From Comamonadaceae bacterium CG12_big_fil_rev_8_21_14_0_65_59_15 (GTDB lineage: Bacteria > Pseudomonadota > Gammaproteobacteria > Burkholderiales > Burkholderiaceae_C): a stretch of 59,159 nt of DNA. The notes below the pieces were generated by a model, which did not search any database, was not told where the DNA came from, and worked only from the letters and a program-made list of their open reading frames with translations. The stretch lies in assembly GCA_002786915.1 (NCBI GenBank), contig PCUV01000020.1:1-59159 (forward strand), in the 5' to 3' direction. Of this stretch, positions 53,104 through 59,159 are shown piece after piece (position 1 is the stretch's first letter; each line of letters opens with the position of its first letter). Both the position numbers and the translations under genes were made by a program.

Positions 53104-54345
53104 CTAAGCGCTGCCCCGACCCTGCGCGGCGGCCCCCAGGTTCCACAGCGGCAAAAACACGCCCAGCGCCAGCAGCAGCACCAGCACGCCAATCACAGTT
53201 AGCAAGATCGGCTCAATCGCCGCCGACAGGCCCTTGATGTTGTAGTCGGTTTCACGCTCATACATGCCCGCTATTTCAAACAGCAGGTTGTCGAGCTCGC
53301 CGGTTTCTTCACCCACGCCGATCATTTGCAGCACCACGGGCGTAAACACGCCGGTGGCCGCGGCGCAGCGCGAGATGCTTTCACCGCGCTCGATGCCGTC
53401 ACGCATCTGCTCGATGCGGCTGCCAATGTAGGCGTTGTCCACCGTCTGCGCCACCACCGTCAGCCCTTGCACCAGCGGCACGCCGCTTTGGCTGGACAGG
53501 GCAAAGCTGCGCGCAAAACGCGCCAGCGTGGCTTTCAAAATGATTTCACCGACGATGGGCAGCTTGAGTTTGCGCTTGTCCCAGGCGTAGCGCCCACCCG
53601 GGGTGCGCAAATAGCTGCGCACGGCCAGCGCCAGCACCACGCTGCCCACAATCAGCAACGGCCACCACTTGAGCATCCACGCCGAAAACCCCAGCAGCCC
53701 GCGCGTGATGATCGGCAGCTCGGCATGAAAACCGGCAAACACCTTGGCAAACACCGGTATCACAAAGATGTTCAGGATGATGATGGCAACGGCCATGGCG
53801 ATCATCACAAAAATGGGGTAGCGCATGGCCTGCTTGATGCGCTCGCGCACGTCGCGTTCAAACTCCAGGTGCTCATTCAGGCGCAAAAAAACCTCGGTCA
53901 GCTTGCCCGTCATCTCGCCCACGCGAATCATCGAGATGTAAAACGCACCAAAAATAGTCTGATGCCGCGCCAGCGCGGCCGACAGCTCGCGCCCCTGGTC
54001 CAGGCTGGAGCGGATGTCTTTGAGCAAATCAACCACCGCCGGTTTGGTGCTGGAAGATTCCAAGCCGGCAAAGGCACGCAAAATGGGCACACCGGCCTTG
54101 TTCAGTGAATACATCTGGCGCGTGAAGATCATCACGTCTTCTACCGCAACGGGCACGCGCTGTAGGCGTTGCAGCCAAGTGTCTTGCGCCGCTTTTTTTT
54201 CTTGCACCAGCACCGCTGCAATGTGCACCGGCGCCACACCCATGGCAATCAACTGGTCGGCAACGCCATTTTCAGTGAAGGCCTCGAGTTGCCCCTGCAC
54301 CATCTCGCCACGCGAGTTGCGGCCTTTCCATGCATAGACTGCCAT
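53104..54345 (-). CDS. mshG: MSHA inner-membrane platform protein MshG (GspF/PilC family)
   Basis: 413 residues. It begins MAVYAWKGRNSRGEMVQGQL, the common GspF/PilC start, then two GspF domains (IFTRQMYSLNKAGVPILRAF, and FARSFALSSQSGVPLVQGLT) with three transmembrane helices. It links the ATPase MshE to pilin extraction from the membrane. It follows mshE after 26 bases. Confidence 0.94.
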   Translation of the reverse strand: MAVYAWKGRNSRGEMVQGQLEAFTENGVADQLIAMGVAPVHIAAVLVQEKKAAQDTWLQRLQRVPVAVEDVMIFTRQMYSLNKAGVPILRAFAGLESSSTKPAVVDLLKDIRSSLDQGRELSAALARHQTIFGAFYISMIRVGEMTGKLTEVFLRLNEHLEFERDVRERIKQAMRYPIFVMIAMAVAIIILNIFVIPVFAKVFAGFHAELPIITRGLLGFSAWMLKWWPLLIVGSVVLALAVRSYLRTPGGRYAWDKRKLKLPIVGEIILKATLARFARSFALSSQSGVPLVQGLTVVAQTVDNAYIGSRIEQMRDGIERGESISRCAAATGVFTPVVLQMIGVGEETGELDNLLFEIAGMYERETDYNIKGLSAAIEPILLTVIGVLVLLLALGVFLPLWNLGAAAQGRGSA

Positions 54346-54371
54346 AGCGTGCGATGCGCCTGTACCAGGTG

Positions 54372-56132
54372 TCAGACTTCTGGCTGGTCTGCGTCATCGG
54401 CGTCAAAACCGATGCGCAACGCCTCAGCCAGCGACGTGCGGCCCTGGCGCACCAGTTGCAGCGCATGGAACGCCATGGTGCGCCCATTCATGCGCTCGCG
54501 CGCCAGTTTCATAAAGGCCGCCGGATCCGAGCGCGACGCCGCCTGCGTCAGGGTGGCGTCCATTTCAAGCAACTCATACACGCCCTGTCGCCCCGAGTAG
54601 CCGGTACCGTTGCAGGACGAACACCCCAGCCCGTGCTTGGAGTCAAAGCTGGCACCGTCTTGCCCCATACCCACCAGCCAAGACAGTTCCTGCGCCGTAG
54701 TTTGGTGCGGCGCGGCGCATTCGGGGCAATTCAGGCGCACCAGCCGTTGCGCGATGACGCCTTGCAAAGAGGTGGCCACCATGAACGGCGGCACACCCAT
54801 GTCAAGCAGCCTGAAGGGTGTGCTGATGGCGTCGCGCGTATGCAAAGTTGACAACACCAGGTGCCCGGTAATAGCGGCGCGCAGGCCAATTTCTGCTGTT
54901 TCTGCGTCGCGCATTTCGCCCACCAGAATGACATCCGGGTCTTGCCGCAGGCAGGCGCGCAGCACCCGAGCGAAACTCAGGTCGATCTTGTCGTTGACCT
55001 GCACCTGCGTGAGGCCGGGCAAGCGGTATTCGACCGGGTCTTCCACGGTGATCACTTTGAGCTCGGCGGCGTTGATTTCGGCCAGCGCGGCGTACAGCGT
55101 CGTGGTTTTGCCCGATCCGGTCGGGCCGGTTACCAGCACCAGGCCGGAGGAATGGCCCAGCATCTCGCGAAAGCGTTTGAGCATCTCGGCCGGCATACCG
55201 ATGTCGTCAAGTTTTTTCATGCCCGCGCCCTGTTTGAGCAGACGCATCACCACCGATTCACCGTAATTGGTGGGCAACGTGGACAGGCGCACGTCAATGG
55301 TCAGGTCGCGCAGGCGCACGCTGAAGCGCCCGTCTTGCGGCAGGCGCTTTTCAGAAATATCCAGCCCGGCCATCAGCTTCAGGCGCTGCGCCAGCGCGCC
55401 GGCAATGCGCTTGTCGGCTTCGGTCTGGGTTTGCAGCACACCATCGACGCGCACCCGGATCTGCAAGCCAGACTCCTGCGGTTCGATGTGCACGTCGGAG
55501 GCACCCACCTGCACTGCGTCTTCAAACAGCGACTGCAACAGGCGCACCACCGGCGCGCCCTCAGAGCCCACATTGGCCGACAGCTCACCAAAGTCCACCG
55601 CGTCGCCCAGGTCCTTTTCCAGGGCGCGCGCCAGACCACTGATTTCTTCGGTGCGCCGGTAAAGTTTGTCAAAGGCCAGCGCCAACTGGCTCTCAGGCAC
55701 CGCAGCAATAGCTATCTGGCGCTTGAGCAGCCGGGTCAGTTCGTCGTAGGCAAACAGATCCAGCGGGTCCGCCACCGCCACCAGCAGGCTGTCGCCCTTG
55801 TCTTCCAGCACCAGGGCCCGAAACCGCCGCGCCGCCGATTCGGGCAACAGTTTGATCACCTCAGCCCGAAATGGAAACGTTTTGAGGTTGACAAACGGTA
55901 TGCGCAATTGGCGCGCCAGGCCGTTGGCCAACAGTTCTTCGGTGATCAGGCCGGTTTCGATCAGCAGCCGACCCATTTTTTTGCCGGTCTGCTTTTGAAG
56001 CGCCAGCGTCTGCTGTAGTTGCTCTTGCGAGAGCAGGCGCTGTTGCACCAGCACGTCGCCCAGACGCAATTTTTCGGGGCGACCAGGCGCAGCAGCGGGT
56101 GCTGCGCTGGTGCTTGTGGCCATGAATGTCAT
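54372..56132 (-). CDS. mshE: MSHA pilus extension ATPase MshE with c-di-GMP-binding N-terminus
   Basis: 586 residues. The first 85 contain the two-part MshEN motif: LRLGDVLVQQRLLSQEQLQQ ending with LALQ, then KMGRLLIETGLITEELLANG ending with LARQ, known to bind c-di-GMP in Vibrio MshE. The GspE/PulE ATPase core has Walker A GPTGSGKTTTLYAAL and Walker B DPDVILVGEMRDAET. A zinc site follows (NCPECAAP ... LGCSSCNGTGYSG). It powers pilus extension. The start may be ATG 56132 or 56123 (MATSTSAAP). The hypothetical gene upstream ends 23 bases away. Confidence 0.95.
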   Translation of the reverse strand: MTFMATSTSAAPAAAPGRPEKLRLGDVLVQQRLLSQEQLQQTLALQKQTGKKMGRLLIETGLITEELLANGLARQLRIPFVNLKTFPFRAEVIKLLPESAARRFRALVLEDKGDSLLVAVADPLDLFAYDELTRLLKRQIAIAAVPESQLALAFDKLYRRTEEISGLARALEKDLGDAVDFGELSANVGSEGAPVVRLLQSLFEDAVQVGASDVHIEPQESGLQIRVRVDGVLQTQTEADKRIAGALAQRLKLMAGLDISEKRLPQDGRFSVRLRDLTIDVRLSTLPTNYGESVVMRLLKQGAGMKKLDDIGMPAEMLKRFREMLGHSSGLVLVTGPTGSGKTTTLYAALAEINAAELKVITVEDPVEYRLPGLTQVQVNDKIDLSFARVLRACLRQDPDVILVGEMRDAETAEIGLRAAITGHLVLSTLHTRDAISTPFRLLDMGVPPFMVATSLQGVIAQRLVRLNCPECAAPHQTTAQELSWLVGMGQDGASFDSKHGLGCSSCNGTGYSGRQGVYELLEMDATLTQAASRSDPAAFMKLARERMNGRTMAFHALQLVRQGRTSLAEALRIGFDADDADQPEV

Positions 56133-56155
56133 GGATGCGCCCGGGGCCAGCCCTG

Positions 56156-56782
56156 TCAGTGCAAATGGCGCGGCTTACGCCCGCCGTGGCCGCTGGCGCC
56201 CCCACCGGTGCCACGCGGGGGCTTGCCCAGTTGCAATGAATTGACAAGATCGTCAAAGCGCTGGCTGAACAGGCTATCAATGGCAGCTACCACACCGCCC
56301 AGCTCAGCGCCGTCAAAATGACGTTCCATCAAATTCACCACGTCTTGCACCAGCAGGTCGCGCTGCACCTGCATGATGGAAGCCGGGTCGGGCCCGACAA
56401 ACAACATCACAAAGTCGTCGCGGGACTCGGCGTCATCGGCGGCGTCTTCGTCGTCTTCGAATTCAGTGTCATAAAAGGTGACCTCAATGGCGGCACCCGA
56501 CTGCGCCACGTCGTTGAGGTTCATACACATTTCGTCCAGCGCCTGGCGAAAATCGTCGTCACCCTCCACCGTCCAACACATTTGTAGCAAATGCTCTTTG
56601 GCTTCAAACTGGATGCCCGGCTCGTCTTCATAAAAACTATCCGAGCCTGCCGCCAGCGACTTAGCACCGGTGTATTTCCAGATCGGCTTGAGCGCGTCCT
56701 GCAAAAGTTCAAAAGTGACATCAGGGCGCAAGGCCACCTGGCCATGCACATGGATTTCAAAGGGAGCGTTGTATCGAGCCAT
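56156..56782 (-). CDS. Conserved hypothetical protein
   Basis: 208 residues. It starts MARYNAPFEIHVHGQVALRP. A conserved-looking region around SDSFYEDEPGIQFEAKEHLL is followed by an acidic stretch (FEDDEDAADDAESRDDF) and a Gly/His-rich tail (GTGGGASGHGGRKPRHLH). No domain function is recognised; the build suggests a soluble cytoplasmic protein of a Burkholderiales-restricted family. It lies just upstream of mshE in the same direction and may be co-transcribed. Confidence 0.75.
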   Translation of the reverse strand: MARYNAPFEIHVHGQVALRPDVTFELLQDALKPIWKYTGAKSLAAGSDSFYEDEPGIQFEAKEHLLQMCWTVEGDDDFRQALDEMCMNLNDVAQSGAAIEVTFYDTEFEDDEDAADDAESRDDFVMLFVGPDPASIMQVQRDLLVQDVVNLMERHFDGAELGGVVAAIDSLFSQRFDDLVNSLQLGKPPRGTGGGASGHGGRKPRHLH

Positions 56783-56797
56783 AGGTTATGAGTTTAC

Positions 56798-56892
56798 TGG
56801 TGCCCGAGACCGGGGTCGAACCGGTACGCCCGTTATTCACGAAGCGGCGGATTTTAAGTCCGATGTGTCTACCAATTTCACCACTCGGGCAC
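56798..56892 (-). tRNA. tRNA-Leu (anticodon UAA)
   Basis: The minus strand gives a full cloverleaf: acceptor arms GTGCCCG and CGGGCAC, D-loop with GGTAGAC, anticodon stem-loop CGGA-CTTAAAA-TCCG with anticodon TAA, a long variable arm typical of class II tRNAs, TTCGACC in the T-loop, and an encoded CCA (56798-56800). Confidence 0.97.
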
Positions 56893-56916
56893 GTCTGCTG
56901 CGCCCTATTGTCAAAC

Positions 56917-56948
56917 AAAAAAGCCCCGCATTGCACTTATGTCGGGGC
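56917..56948 (-). terminator. Rho-independent terminator between tRNA-Cys and tRNA-Leu
   Basis: On the minus strand GCCCCG and CGGGGC (56943-56948 and 56923-56928) form a stem with a loop of about 14 bases, followed by six T. It would end the tRNA-Cys transcript 31 bases after the gene, so tRNA-Leu probably needs its own promoter. Confidence 0.75.
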
Positions 56949-56978
56949 CAAATGAGAGAAACAGCAGGCAAAATCTGA

Positions 56979-57052
56979 TGGAGGCGCGACCCAGAGTCGA
57001 ACTGGGCTGACCGGATTTGCAATCCGGGGCATAACCGCTTTGCTATCGCGCC
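56979..57052 (-). tRNA. tRNA-Cys (anticodon GCA)
   Basis: 74 bases with encoded CCA (56979-56981). Acceptor arms GGCGCGA and TCGCGCC, anticodon stem-loop CCGGA-TTGCAAA-TCCGG with anticodon GCA, and T-loop GTTCGACTC. Clear cloverleaf. Confidence 0.96.
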
Positions 57053-57063
57053 AAAGGGGTCGC

Positions 57064-57069
57064 ATCATA
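57064..57069 (-). promoter_or_regulatory. -10 element of the tRNA-Cys promoter
   Basis: TATGAT on the minus strand, 11 bases before the tRNA-Cys 5' end, is a good -10 box. No clean -35 box at 17 bases is seen. The box overlaps the decayed HDOD-like reading frame. Confidence 0.5.
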
Positions 57070-57254
57070 CCATCCGGCCAAGGCAAAAAATGATTGTGAG
57101 CGATGCGCCCTCCGTCGCTGCTGGCAATGTCAGCCACTGCCAGCGCTTCTTGCAACTGCACCAACAATTGGGGACAAGGCGGAATGACAATGTCGTTGAC
57201 TGGGCCGTTGTCGCGCGCAGGGTCAAGTTCTTGCTGGACGGTTTGGGCATTCAT
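57065..57254 (-). pseudogene. Possible N-terminal remnant of an HDOD domain gene
   Basis: ATG 57254 opens a frame, MNAQTVQQELDPARDNGPVN, followed by DIVIPPCPQLLVQLQEALAV. This resembles the first helix of HDOD signalling proteins (usually IPPxPxLLxxLxxAL). After about 45 codons the similarity stops, and the frame runs on into the tRNA-Cys gene, which cannot be coding. It may be what is left after a deletion or insertion next to the tRNA. It covers most of an otherwise gene-free 297-base gap. The match is short, so the call is tentative. Confidence 0.35.
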
Positions 57255-57349
57255 CAAGGTCACTTCTTGATCCGGATCATTGCCCAGCCGCCACCCGCAA
57301 AAACGGCATCTGATATCGGTGGCAATGCGGCCGGGGTGGCTGCAAGCCT

Positions 57350-58309
57350 TTACCGCGTCATTGGCACCAGAAAGTCGCGGCTGATGTGGTTGCCCAGGTC
57401 GTTGACCCGGTCCAAAAACTGCGTCAGGTAGGCGTGCAGGCCGGTGGCCAGAATCTCGTCGATGCGGCCGTACTGCAAGTCAGAGCGCAGTTTGCCTGCG
57501 CGACGCTGGGTTTCACCGCACTGGTCGTTGGCCACCATGCGCAGGTTGCCCACTACCTCGTTCAGACTGGCGTGCAGACTGCGCGGCATGTCCGGGCGCA
57601 AGATCAGCAACTCGGCCACGCGCTCAGGGCGAATCACATCACGGTACACCTTGCGATAGACCTCAAAACCGCTCACGCTGCGCAAAATGGCGCTCCAGTG
57701 ATAAAAGTCGTATTCCTGATCCTTCTCGCTGGCGGCACCATAAAAGTCACTTTCTACCGCATGGAACTTGACGTCCACCAGCCGCGCGGTGTTGTCGGCG
57801 CGCTCCAGGAAGGTGCCCAAACGCATAAAGTGCAGCGCCTCGTCCATCAGCATAGTGCCCACGGTAACGCCGCGCGACAGGTGAGAGCGGAACTTGACCC
57901 ACTCAAAAAACTGCGACGGGTCGGCTTCAAACTCACCCGCCTTGAGCATGCGCTTGACTTCCAGCCAGGTCTGGTTTTGCGTCTCCCACACCTCGGTGGT
58001 GAGCGTGCCGCGCACGGCGCGGGCGTTTTCACGTGCGGCGCTCAGGCACGAGACGATGCTTGACGGGTTTTGTTCGTCTTTGACCATGAAGTCCATCACC
58101 TCTTTGGCCTTGATGGCGTCATGCGTGGCCTTGTAAGAGGGCAGCAGTTCGCTGATCGACAGCAAGCCCTGCCAGCCCGCCTGCGCGGCAGCGGCAGACT
58201 GTGGCAACAGCGAGGTTTGATAGTTCACATCGAGCAGGCGCGCGGTGTTTTCCGCGCGCTCGGTGTAGCGGTTCATCCAGAACAGATGGTCGGCGGTTCG
58301 TGACAGCAT
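57350..58309 (-). CDS. Alpha-E domain protein (DUF403)
   Basis: 319 residues from ATG 58309. MLSRTADHLFWMNRYTERAE is the typical start, and ENARAVRGTLTTEVWETQNQ, RLGTFLERADNTARLVDVKF and RPDMPRSLHASLNEVVGNL are family blocks; the structure is all alpha-helical with conserved Glu residues. Alpha-E proteins are encoded with circularly permuted ATP-grasp enzymes, as here (28-base gap), often with a transglutaminase-like peptidase, in predicted peptide-modifying operons. The longer in-frame ORF overlaps the ATP-grasp gene and is rejected. Confidence 0.93.
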   Translation of the reverse strand: MLSRTADHLFWMNRYTERAENTARLLDVNYQTSLLPQSAAAAQAGWQGLLSISELLPSYKATHDAIKAKEVMDFMVKDEQNPSSIVSCLSAARENARAVRGTLTTEVWETQNQTWLEVKRMLKAGEFEADPSQFFEWVKFRSHLSRGVTVGTMLMDEALHFMRLGTFLERADNTARLVDVKFHAVESDFYGAASEKDQEYDFYHWSAILRSVSGFEVYRKVYRDVIRPERVAELLILRPDMPRSLHASLNEVVGNLRMVANDQCGETQRRAGKLRSDLQYGRIDEILATGLHAYLTQFLDRVNDLGNHISRDFLVPMTR

Positions 58310-58337
58310 AAATATCTTTCGTATCTGGCGTGGCAAG

Positions 58338-59159
58338 TCAGCTTGAAGTGGTTTCGGAGCTGGACCGGGTTTGGGTTTGCACCTGCGTCGCATGGTCGGC
58401 GGCAGAGTTGTCGTCCTCAAGAATCCAGGTGTCTTTGGTGCCGCCGCCTTGCGACGAGTTGACCACCAGCGACCCCTCTTTGAGCGCCACCCGGGTCAGG
58501 CCACCGGGCACCATCTGCACGCTTTTGCCGCTGAGCACGTAGGGGCGCAGGTCGATGTGGCGCGGCGCGATGCCGCTTTGCACAAACGTGGGACAGCTCG
58601 ACAGGCTCAGCGTGGGCTGGGCGATGTAACCCGCCGGGTTGGCCTGCACCGCTTTTTTGAAGGCCTCCACCTCTTCTTTGGTGGACGCTGGTCCCACCAG
58701 CATGCCGTAGCCGCCCGCGCCGTGCACCTCTTTGACCACCAGCTCTTGCATGTGCGCCAGCACATAGGCCAGGTCGTCCTTGTTGCGCCCCATGTAGGTA
58801 GGCACGTTGTTCAGAATGGGCTTTTCGCCCAGATAAAACTCGATCATCTTGGGCACATAGGGGTAGATGGATTTGTCGTCGGCCACACCGGTGCCCACAC
58901 CGTTGCAGATGTTGATATGGCCGGCCCGATACACGTCCAGCAGCCCCGCGCAGCCCAATGTGGAGGTGGGGCGAAAAACCGTGGGATCAAGAAAGTCGTC
59001 GTCCACACGGCGGTAAATCACGTCCACCCGCTGCGGCCCGCGCGTGGTACGCATGTAGCAGAAGTTGTCCTTGACAAACAGGTCTTGGCCTTCCACCAGT
59101 TCCACGCCCATCTGCTGCGCCAGAAAAGCGTGCTCAAAGTAGGCGCTGTTGTACATGCC
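58338..59159 (-). CDS. Circularly permuted type 2 ATP-grasp protein, C-terminal part (cut by right edge)
   Basis: About 273 residues are in the window; the frame is open at the right edge, and roughly 200 N-terminal residues of a usual 470 are missing. [57 protein letters not shown] and [15 protein letters not shown] are diagnostic of the CP-ATP-grasp (DUF404/407) family. The enzyme should form peptide-like bonds using ATP; the substrate is unknown. The C-terminal tail is rich in Ser, Thr and Gln and varies in the family. It is paired with the alpha-E gene. Confidence 0.93.
   Translation of the reverse strand, partial: GMYNSAYFEHAFLAQQMGVELVEGQDLFVKDNFCYMRTTRGPQRVDVIYRRVDDDFLDPTVFRPTSTLGCAGLLDVYRAGHINICNGVGTGVADDKSIYPYVPKMIEFYLGEKPILNNVPTYMGRNKDDLAYVLAHMQELVVKEVHGAGGYGMLVGPASTKEEVEAFKKAVQANPAGYIAQPTLSLSSCPTFVQSGIAPRHIDLRPYVLSGKSVQMVPGGLTRVALKEGSLVVNSSQGGGTKDTWILEDDNSAADHATQVQTQTRSSSETTSS

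Overview
The window looks like chromosomal DNA of a betaproteobacterium of the Comamonadaceae (Rhodoferax/Polaromonas-like). This is an inference from overall protein character, from the etfBA/acyl-CoA dehydrogenase and MSHA gene sets, and from AGCTAT-rich intergenic repeats that I associate with that family. No rRNA or species marker is present. Gene density is high, and most of the sequence is ordinary core genome with a large pilus locus on the right.

Layout. 1-1515: the end of an ABC-type ATPase gene, a DUF4276 (TOPRIM-like) gene and a frameshifted HEPN-like gene, a possible defence remnant. 1541-3584 (minus): NYN/LOTUS protein, M14 peptidase, ComFB. 3855-8540 (plus): HxlR regulator, FKBP isomerase, then grpE-dnaK-dnaJ with heat-shock-like promoters. 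8621-8797: a long imperfect palindrome just upstream of a beta-CASP RNase-like gene. 10258-14898 (minus): nitronate monooxygenase, acyl-CoA dehydrogenase, etfA, etfB, with a 16-bp palindromic operator candidate upstream. 15419-17651 (minus): MscS channel and histone-deacetylase-like gene. 17694-22745 (plus): moxR, DUF58, TgpA-like transglutaminase, mltB. 22827-26816 (minus): a 1329-residue fibronectin type III surface protein with a Thr-rich linker. 27202-33875: asparaginase, SOS-type lexA, dehydrogenase, Crp/Fnr regulator, phosphotransferase and acyl-CoA dehydrogenase.

33898-56132 is a complete-looking MSHA (mannose-sensitive haemagglutinin) type IV pilus locus. Read on the minus strand it runs mshE-G-F, then mshC-D-O-P-Q, then mshI, a PilN-like gene, mshJ-K-L-M-N and an HD-GYP phosphodiesterase gene. 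The major pilin gene mshA lies inside the cluster on the opposite strand. Two toxin-antitoxin modules (Phd/VapC and FitA/FitB type), an AAA/DUF4143 ATPase and a decayed Uma2 gene sit between the prepilin genes. MshE has a c-di-GMP-binding MshEN domain and the HD-GYP enzyme should destroy c-di-GMP, so the locus appears to carry its own second-messenger input and sink. 56156-59159 holds a hypothetical gene, tRNA-Leu, tRNA-Cys, a possible HDOD gene remnant, an alpha-E protein and a circularly permuted ATP-grasp gene cut by the window edge.

The most unusual signal is a 37-nt dispersed repeat, found seven times in gap-free register and always on the plus strand. Three copies lie inside genes: two are read in the same frame in unrelated proteins (EtfA and asparaginase), and one supplies much of the MltB signal peptide.
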